Made by a program: the position numbers and the translations under genes. A stretch of 34,293 nt of DNA from a virus: positions 1 through 34,293 of IMG/VR virus record IMGVR_UViG_3300043119_000044. One strand, given 5' to 3'. Within the stretch, counting starts at the first letter, position 1, and each line of letters begins with the position of its first letter. Under the pieces are notes generated by a model. It was given only the letters and a program-made list of their open reading frames with translations. It was not told where the DNA came from and made no database searches. Below are positions 29,109 through 34,293 of the stretch, one piece after another.

Positions 29109-29239
29109 TTATCCACACCAGTAGTGCTACTTGTCCACAGAACTAACTCTTATATAAGACTAACAACCTGTGGATAACTTAGGCATGATAGTTGCTGTGT
29201 TGTGGATAACTTTACAGTGCTTGAACAACCTGTGGATAA
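29109..29239. other. Candidate replication origin with four perfect DnaA boxes
   Basis: The consensus TTATCCACA or its complement TGTGGATAA occurs at 29109-29117, 29169-29177, 29201-29209 and 29231-29239, with a one-mismatch TTGTCCACA at 29131-29139. The last three are on the same strand, 30-32 bp apart, about three helical turns. The cluster lies in a gene-free region between divergent promoters. Host DnaA would bind here; use as origin is inferred. Confidence 0.75.
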
Positions 29240-29320
29240 CTGTAATGATAGTGTTTCTCTATTGACTTGGCTGAGTGATAGGTGTGTGCTATAGCGACCT
29301 ACATCGCCTCTCACATCCCA

Positions 29321-29340
29321 ATTGAGAATGATTCTCATTT
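29321..29340. promoter_or_regulatory. Fur-box-like palindrome
   Basis: TGAGAAT-G-ATTCTCA (29323-29337) is a perfect 7-1-7 inverted repeat and, with its flanks, strongly resembles Fur sites of beta- and gammaproteobacteria. No promoter I can define overlaps it, so its role is open. Confidence 0.55.
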
Positions 29341-29353
29341 GCAACTACAGTGA

Positions 29354-29412
29354 CTACGTAGTATTACGTATAGACTGTGCAGTAACTGACTGACTGGTCA
29401 GTAACAGACTGA
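29354..29412. repeat. Iteron-like repeats and palindromes next to the DnaA boxes
   Basis: The 14-mer CAGTAAC(T/A)GACTGA occurs at 29380-29393 and 29399-29412. ACTGAC-TG-GTCAGT (29389-29402) is a palindrome between them, and CTACGTAG (29354-29361) lies before. The rest of the stretch to 29480 is rich in CAGT/ACTG words. This could be a protein-binding array of the origin or an operator. Confidence 0.5.
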
Positions 29413-29775
29413 ACAGTACAGTATAATTATGACTAAACAGTCACAAAGTGACTCAGTAGTTGCCAAGTGACTAACGCTACCGCTGCAAAGTCATGGGGGG
29501 AGGGGTCAGGGATAGTGTAGAATTGTTGTGGGAGCCTACAACGTCCACAAAAAGGTAAATAAAGGACTTATTAGTTGACTAAATTAGTGGGTTACTTAAA
29601 GCGCTAAGTAGTTGACAGACAAGGAAAACTAGACAGATTAGACAAACCTTCGTGTGCAGGCTTAATTGGGGACAGATTAGTGCTTAAAAGATAGGCAGTT
29701 ATCTGACTTGTAACTTACATAAAGTAGTGTAAGATGTAACATATGTAAATATTTGTAACAAAATGAAGAAAAAGC
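29413..29775. other. Gene-free control sequence
   Basis: I see no credible gene. It holds a G-rich tract (29495 to about 29509: six G, A, four G, TCA, then more G), a lone TATAAT (29422) without a -35, a lone TTGACA (29612) without a -10, and three TGTAAC words at 29709, 29735 and 29754. The last is TGTAACAAA, 13 bases before the rightward -35. Confidence 0.6.
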
Positions 29776-29804
29776 TTGACAGAACAGCTTTTCCGTGGTA
29801 TAAT
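29776..29804 (+). promoter_or_regulatory. Rightward consensus sigma-70 promoter for the packaging genes
   Basis: TTGACA (29776-29781) and TATAAT (29799-29804), both perfect, are 17 bases apart with TGG before the -10. An A-rich stretch lies just upstream and may act as an UP element. It drives the small and large terminase and portal genes after a leader of about 255 bases. Confidence 0.93.
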
Positions 29805-29810
29805 ATACTT

Positions 29811-30066
29811 AGAAGGTAAGTAAAGTAGCTAAGAAGGTGATGGACTCTTAAGTTGCTAAGACGAATCTGCACAGTTGGATACAACGAATGTAGACGTACC
29901 TAGATGTCTAAGCTTAGAAGTTACATACTATAAGTTACTTACAACAAGTACTTATAATATTTAACTTAGTAAGTTCTTAACTTCTACGTTACCTTTAACG
30001 TACTTTAAGCATAGATGGTTTGTCTATCTACCTTAAGGTTGTCTCCCTTAGAAAGGACAAAGACAA
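29811..30066 (+). promoter_or_regulatory. Long structured leader upstream of the small terminase gene
   Basis: The leader has no convincing frame and contains several inverted repeats: TATAAGTTACTT/AAGTACTTATA (29929-29940 with 29946-29956, loop ACAAC, one bulge), TAGAAGTTA/TAACTTCTA around it, ACTTA-G-TAAGT, and ACGTTA/TAACGT just after. This may control terminase translation or mRNA stability. Confidence 0.55.
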
Positions 30067-30441
30067 ATGGAACATGAAGAACAAACTGTAAGTAAACGCA
30101 AAGCTGGAAGACCAAAGAAGTCTGAGCTTAAAGAAATTAAGGAAAGTAGATCAGTTGGTCGTCCCAAAGGTGAAGCTGCTATTATCAATGAGTACAAGCT
30201 ACGTATGCTTAACTCACCTAAAAGCGCTAAGGTCTTAGAGGCTATATACGATGCTGCTCTAAATGATGAACATAAGAACCAAGCTGCTGCATGGAAACTG
30301 ATTGTCGATAGGATTGTTCCTGTCTCAGCCTTTGAAGCTAATAAGCAAGCTGGTGGTGGCATGCCTCAGATCAGTATCAACATCACGGGTTTGTCTACAC
30401 CTAGTGTGTCTACCTCAGACGATGAGGTGATTGATGTCTGA
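30067..30441 (+). CDS. Terminase small subunit with two AT-hooks (probable)
   Basis: The 124-residue protein begins with a basic segment with two AT-hook cores, KAGRPKK and VGRPKGE, suited to minor-groove DNA binding. A helical part follows (LNSPKSAKVLEAIYDAALND and AAAWKLIVDRIVPVSAF), then a Gly-rich link and a beta strand (ISINITG) with an acidic end. It directly precedes and overlaps the large subunit gene, and the composition matches AT-hook small terminases I know from other podoviruses. It would recognise the packaging start on concatemers. An AAGGA site lies about ten bases before the ATG. Confidence 0.8.
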   Translation: MEHEEQTVSKRKAGRPKKSELKEIKESRSVGRPKGEAAIINEYKLRMLNSPKSAKVLEAIYDAALNDEHKNQAAAWKLIVDRIVPVSAFEANKQAGGGMPQISINITGLSTPSVSTSDDEVIDV

Positions 30442-31705
30442 ACTTAACTTTGCACTGCTCAAGTGGCAACAGACTGTCTTTAAAGATGACCATCGCTTTA
30501 AAGTGGTAGCTGCTGGTCGCCGTTGTGGTAAGTCCAGATTGTCTGCTGTAACGCTGCTTATTGAGGCTTTAAACTGTCCTGAAGGCTCAGCGGTGATGTA
30601 CATCGCTCCTACCCTTGGACAGGCTCGTACGATCATCTGGGACTTGCTGCATGACTTAGGTCGTCCAGTCATCAAGTCCTCACACATTAATAACTTAGAG
30701 ATAACACTGGTTAATGGAAGGAAGATTCTTGTTCGAGGTGCTGATAACCCTGATAGTCTTCGTGGTGTGTCCCTTACTTACGTGGTACTGGACGAATGTG
30801 CTTTTATTAAGCAAGAGATTTGGGAAAAGGTTATTCGAGCTTCTTTGTCTGACAAAAAAGGTAGAGCCTTGTTTATCTCCACTCCAAGTGGACGTAACTG
30901 GTTCTATGACATCTACAAGTTCGGTCAAGAAGACAAAGAAGGTATCGTAGATGAAGAGTGGAAGTCATGGCACTACACCACTCAGGACAACGAGACTATT
31001 GATCCTAAAGAAGTAGAGGCTGCTAAGCGTACCTTGAGTAGCTTTGCATTCAAGCAAGAATACTTATCCAGCTTTGACAATGCAGGTTCTGACCTGTTCA
31101 AAGAGGATTGGTTCAAGCTTGCTAAAGAACCTCAGTATGGACAGTACGTAGTAGCTATCGACTTAGCTGGCTTTGAAGAGGTAGGCAAGAATGCAGGTGC
31201 TGCTAAGAAGCGTCTGGATGAATCTGCCATTGCCATTGTAAAGCTAGAGGATAACGGTAACTGGTGGGTACACAAGATTGTTCATGGACGTTGGGACATT
31301 AGAGAAACCTGTGTACACATCTTAAAGAGTATCCGTGACTACAAGCCTATCGCTGTAGGCATTGAACGTGGTGCTCTGAAGAATGCCGTACTACCTTACC
31401 TTAATGACTTGATGCGTAAGAACAACATCTACGCACACATCCAAGACTTAACTCATGGTAACAAGAAGAAGACAGACAGGGTTGTATGGTCGCTCCAAGG
31501 GCGCATGGAACACGGTAGAGTCTCCTTCAACATCGAGGAAGAGTGGGGTGAATTTAAAGATCAGATGATCATGTTCCCTACAGCAGGCGTACATGATGAC
31601 TTGATTGATGCTCTTTCGTACGTAGATCAATTGGCTGTATCTAACTACCAGCAAGACTACGAAAATGATGATTACGAAGTTTTAGACCCTATTGCAGGAT
31701 ACTAA
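30434..31705 (+). CDS. terL: Terminase large subunit
   Basis: ATG 30434, with GAGGTGA upstream, overlaps the small subunit stop; TTG 30431 is less likely. The 423-residue protein has the ATPase motor: Walker A GRRCGKS (28-34) and Walker B YVVLDE (116-121) followed by CAFI. The RNase H-like nuclease shows YVVAIDLAG, VGIERGALKNAV and HDDLIDALSY with the expected acidic residues. It pumps DNA into proheads and cuts the concatemer. It is followed after nine bases by the portal gene. Confidence 0.95.
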   Translation: MSELNFALLKWQQTVFKDDHRFKVVAAGRRCGKSRLSAVTLLIEALNCPEGSAVMYIAPTLGQARTIIWDLLHDLGRPVIKSSHINNLEITLVNGRKILVRGADNPDSLRGVSLTYVVLDECAFIKQEIWEKVIRASLSDKKGRALFISTPSGRNWFYDIYKFGQEDKEGIVDEEWKSWHYTTQDNETIDPKEVEAAKRTLSSFAFKQEYLSSFDNAGSDLFKEDWFKLAKEPQYGQYVVAIDLAGFEEVGKNAGAAKKRLDESAIAIVKLEDNGNWWVHKIVHGRWDIRETCVHILKSIRDYKPIAVGIERGALKNAVLPYLNDLMRKNNIYAHIQDLTHGNKKKTDRVVWSLQGRMEHGRVSFNIEEEWGEFKDQMIMFPTAGVHDDLIDALSYVDQLAVSNYQQDYENDDYEVLDPIAGY

Positions 31706-31714
31706 AGGAAAACA

Positions 31715-33709
31715 ATGTCTGAAGAAAACTATAACGACAGTGCGTTTGAAGAACCCACAGAGAGTGAGAAAGAACTTACCTCTTGGGTTACCGAACACAT
31801 TACACGGTGGCGTGACTACCGTGATGGTAACTACATGGATTTATGGCTTGAGTATGAGCGTATCTTCCGTGGCGTGTGGGACACACAAGACAAGACCCGT
31901 GAATCAGAGCGTAGCCGTATCATCTCCCCTGCTACTCAGCAGGCTGTAGAGACTCGTCACGCTGAGATCATCGAGGCTATCTTTGGTCAAGGTGAGTTCT
32001 TTGACATTGAAGATGACCTGATGGACGTTAACGGTAACCCCTTGGACGTTGAGCAGTTAAAAGCTCAGTTGATGGAAGACTTTAAACGAGACAAGATTAA
32101 GAAAGCTATTGACCAAATTGAGTTGATGGCTGAAATCTACGGTACAGGTATCGGTGAGATCATCGTCAAAGCTGAAAAGCAGTACGCTCCAGCTACTCAA
32201 GCCATTCCCGGTATTGCCAACGCAGCCGCTATCGGTGTTGAAGAGACTGAGCGTGTAGCGGTCAAGATCAAACCTGTTAACCCTAAGAACTTCCTGATCG
32301 ATCCTAACGCAGATTCTATCGAAGATGCTATGGGTGTGGCTATTGAGAAATATGTCTCCTTGCACAAAGTTGTAGAAGGCATCGAATCAGGCATCTATAA
32401 GAAGGTCAACATTGGTACAACCTTTGACGATTCTAACTTAGAGCCTACTCAAGACATCACACAGTACCAAGATGACAAGGTTAAGCTGGTAACTTACTAC
32501 GGTTTAGTTCCTCAAGAGTACTTGGATGAAGCTGAAGGTGAAGAGTACGAGGAAATCTTCCCTGAAGGCTCTCAAGCTGACGACTACTGCAACATGGTGG
32601 AAGCCATTGTGGTTATCGCCAACGATGGTATCTTGCTCAAAGCTGAAGCTAACCCCTACATGATGAAGGATCGTCCTGTTATCGCCTACCAAGACGATAC
32701 AGTTCCCGGTCGTTTCTGGGGTCGTGGCACGGTAGAGAAAGCATATAACATGCAGAAGGCCATTGATGGTCAACTGCGTGCTCATATGGACTCCTTAGCC
32801 CTCACTACAGCACCTATGATCGCTATGGATGCTACCCGTTTACCTCGTGGCGCTAAGTTCGAGATTAAACCCGGAAAAGCTATCCTGACTAACGGCTCTC
32901 CAAGTGAGATTTTATACCCCTTCAAGTTCGGTCAAACTGACGGTAATGCCGCAGCAGCAGCTCAGAACTTTGAACGTATGCTCTTACAGGCTACAGGTAC
33001 TGTTGACAGTGCTGGTATGCCCTCTAATGTGCCTCGTGACGCTACCGCTGGTGGTATGTCTATGGCGATGGCTGGAATTATCAAGAAGTACAAGCGTACT
33101 CTGACTAACTTCCAAGAAGATTTCATGATGCCTTTCATCTATAAAGCTGCTTATCGCTATATGCAGTTTGATAGTGAGCGTTACCCTACTGTGGATATGA
33201 ATTTCATCCCTACAGCTACCTTGGGTATCTTGGCACGAGAGTTTGAACAGCAGCAGTTGATTGGTTTGCTCCAGACATTGGGGCCAAATACACCAGTCTT
33301 ACCTCTGATCCTCAAAGGAATCTTGCAGAATAGCTCCTTGACTAACCGTGGTGAGTTAATTGCTACCTTAGATCAGATGAGCCAGCCTGATCCACAAGCT
33401 CAGCAAGCGCAAATGCAGCAGCAACAAATGCAAATGCAGTTGTTACAGGCTCAGATTGCAGATTTGCAGGCTAAGACACAGAAATCTCAAGCAGATGCTC
33501 AGAAAGCCACAGTTGAAGCTCAAGTTACCCCTCAATTAGCTCAGGCTAAGGTGGTAGCTGCCTTGTCCACTAACTTGGATGAGGACGGTGAAGCTAAGGA
33601 CTTTGAACGACGTGTGAAGATGACTGAATTGATGCTCAAACAAGAGGATATTCAGAGCAACGAACGCATTGCACAGTTCCAAATGGCTGCAAAGGCTCAA
33701 AAAGCTTAA
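31715..33709 (+). CDS. Portal protein, P22-like
   Basis: The 664-residue protein is longer than T7 connectors (about 536) and near the size of P22-type portals. It starts acidic, then has RSRIISPATQQAVETRHAEI, DRPVIAYQDDTVPGRFWGRG and the AYNMQKAIDGQLRAHMDSLA helix, followed by the RMLLQATGTVDSAGMPSNVP segment. The C-terminal 110 residues are a Gln-rich coiled coil (around QMQQQQMQMQLLQAQIADLQ), which may form a barrel as in P22. The ring at one head vertex is the channel for DNA. AAAGGA precedes the ATG. Confidence 0.9.
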   Translation: MSEENYNDSAFEEPTESEKELTSWVTEHITRWRDYRDGNYMDLWLEYERIFRGVWDTQDKTRESERSRIISPATQQAVETRHAEIIEAIFGQGEFFDIEDDLMDVNGNPLDVEQLKAQLMEDFKRDKIKKAIDQIELMAEIYGTGIGEIIVKAEKQYAPATQAIPGIANAAAIGVEETERVAVKIKPVNPKNFLIDPNADSIEDAMGVAIEKYVSLHKVVEGIESGIYKKVNIGTTFDDSNLEPTQDITQYQDDKVKLVTYYGLVPQEYLDEAEGEEYEEIFPEGSQADDYCNMVEAIVVIANDGILLKAEANPYMMKDRPVIAYQDDTVPGRFWGRGTVEKAYNMQKAIDGQLRAHMDSLALTTAPMIAMDATRLPRGAKFEIKPGKAILTNGSPSEILYPFKFGQTDGNAAAAAQNFERMLLQATGTVDSAGMPSNVPRDATAGGMSMAMAGIIKKYKRTLTNFQEDFMMPFIYKAAYRYMQFDSERYPTVDMNFIPTATLGILAREFEQQQLIGLLQTLGPNTPVLPLILKGILQNSSLTNRGELIATLDQMSQPDPQAQQAQMQQQQMQMQLLQAQIADLQAKTQKSQADAQKATVEAQVTPQLAQAKVVAALSTNLDEDGEAKDFERRVKMTELMLKQEDIQSNERIAQFQMAAKAQKA

Positions 33710-33736
33710 ACATTAACAACTAAAGGAACAACCGTA

Positions 33737-34159
33737 GTGGCTCCTAATCAAACAGAAAAAGAAAAGCGTAAAGAGTACGATAAACGGTACTATGAAAAGA
33801 ATAAAGAAAAATGCAAAGAACGGACTAAAAATCACCCTTCATGTGTAGCTGCTCGTGAAAAATATCGCAGTAAACCAGAAGTAAAAGTCAAAATGAGAAA
33901 TCAAAGACTTTTACGAAACTATGGCATAACAAACGAAGATTATGCAGAAATGCTTGAAGAACAGCATTTTTGTTGTGCAGGTTGTGGCTTACATCAAAAC
34001 CAAATTGATAAAAAGCTAAATGTAGACCACAATCATGATACAGGTGAAGTCAGAGGCCTTCTTTGTGGTTCTTGTAATAGGGCTTTAGGTCTTTTAAAAG
34101 ACAGTAAGCAAACATTACTTAATCTTCATGATTATTTGGAGAAATATAATGGCGCTTAA
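33737..34159 (+). CDS. Endonuclease VII-type HNH endonuclease after the portal gene
   Basis: The 140-residue protein starts at GTG with AAAGGA about ten bases upstream. After a Lys/Arg-rich N-terminus it has YGITNEDYAEMLEEQHFCCA, CAGCG, LNVDHNHDTGEVRGLLCGSC and NRALGLLKDS, the recombination endonuclease VII (His-Me finger) pattern with two CxxC zinc pairs. T4 gp49 resolves junctions, but many stand-alone phage copies act as homing enzymes. AT-rich codons and its place in the virion genes favour a mobile origin. Confidence 0.87.
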   Translation: MAPNQTEKEKRKEYDKRYYEKNKEKCKERTKNHPSCVAAREKYRSKPEVKVKMRNQRLLRNYGITNEDYAEMLEEQHFCCAGCGLHQNQIDKKLNVDHNHDTGEVRGLLCGSCNRALGLLKDSKQTLLNLHDYLEKYNGA

Positions 34160-34293
34160 TCGAGCTTTACAGAAATATTATGAGGATTCTTTCACGATGA
34201 TGGCTACCCAAGGGTGGGCTGACTTGATGGAAGACCTCAACAAGTTAAAAGATAGTCTCAATAATTTATCACAGGTCACGGACACACAAGAAC
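34149..34293 (+). CDS. Small virion-operon protein, 3' end cut by the window edge
   Basis: An ATG at 34149 overlaps the end of the endonuclease gene and has GGAGA about nine bases upstream. The 48 codons visible read ALNRALQKYYEDSFTMMATQ, then GWADLMEDLNKLKDSLNNLS, and remain open to the edge. Charged helices and the place after the portal resemble small proteins upstream of scaffold genes in podoviruses; I infer an assembly role with low certainty. Confidence 0.7.
   Translation, partial: MALNRALQKYYEDSFTMMATQGWADLMEDLNKLKDSLNNLSQVTDTQE

Noticed and set aside
29044-29124. 26-codon rightward frame in the origin region
   Set aside because: No ribosome site or promoter; it overlaps a DnaA box and is likely chance.
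29422-29427. TATAAT as a rightward promoter
   Set aside because: No -35-like hexamer lies 16-18 bases upstream.
29612-29617. TTGACA as a rightward promoter
   Set aside because: The sequence 17 bases downstream (AGATTA) is a poor -10, and a perfect promoter lies at 29776.
30015-30077. 20-codon leader peptide overlapping the small terminase start
   Set aside because: It has no ribosome site and its composition gives no coding signal; possible but unsupported.

Overview
The window is most of the genome of a lytic, podovirus-like tailed phage (dsDNA, Caudoviricetes). Virion genes include an AT-hook small terminase, a large terminase, a long P22-type portal, T7/P22-like tail adaptor and gp10-like tail proteins, and three Ala/Gln-rich ejection proteins. 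Replication genes are T7-like: family A DNA polymerase, gp4-type primase-helicase, gp2.5-like SSB, exonuclease, endonuclease I and a gp1.7-like nucleotide kinase. No phage RNA polymerase, integrase or repressor is visible. The promoters I find are close to the host sigma-70 consensus, so host RNA polymerase probably transcribes everything here. DnaA boxes, a Fur-like box, the tail chaperone family and a moderate GC content by eye suggest a Gram-negative, possibly freshwater betaproteobacterial host; this is inference.

Layout. From 1 to 12.7 kb genes run rightward: the end of a tail fibre, a large beta-propeller repeat protein, a tail assembly chaperone, tail adaptor genes, ejection proteins, then lysis genes (M15 endolysin, membrane protein, 3TM holin, second small membrane protein) with an HNH endonuclease inserted. 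A perfect bidirectional terminator lies at 12.69 kb. From 12.7 to 28.9 kb genes run leftward: ClpP-like protease, PhoH-like ATPase, glutaredoxin, NrdA, NrdB, gp1.7-like kinase, metallophosphoesterase, MazG, ThyX, endonuclease I, exonuclease (interrupted by an in-frame amber codon), HNH, SSB, tRNA-Leu, DNA polymerase, primase-helicase, then many very small early genes. From 28.9 to 30.07 kb is a gene-free control region with four perfect DnaA boxes, a Fur-like palindrome, iteron-like repeats and divergent promoters. From 30.07 kb genes run rightward again: small and large terminase, portal, an endonuclease VII-type gene and the start of another gene. Capsid genes are missing and presumably lie beyond the right edge. 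If the genome is circular or permuted, that edge would lead round to the tail fibre at the left edge.

How it works together. Transcription diverges from the control region and converges on the terminator at 12.7 kb. The leftward arm turns host metabolism toward dNTP supply (NrdAB with glutaredoxin, ThyX, MazG, nucleotide kinase) and copies the DNA; the rightward arm builds and packages the virion and lyses the cell. Genes are tightly tiled, often by ATGA overlaps, and three promoters have a -35 box that contains the stop codon of the preceding gene. Several genes of 18-56 codons fill gaps, and a few encode single-helix membrane peptides. Three HNH-type endonucleases are scattered in the genome. 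A segment from about 1.25 to 4.36 kb has different codon use and looks like an exchanged receptor-binding cassette.
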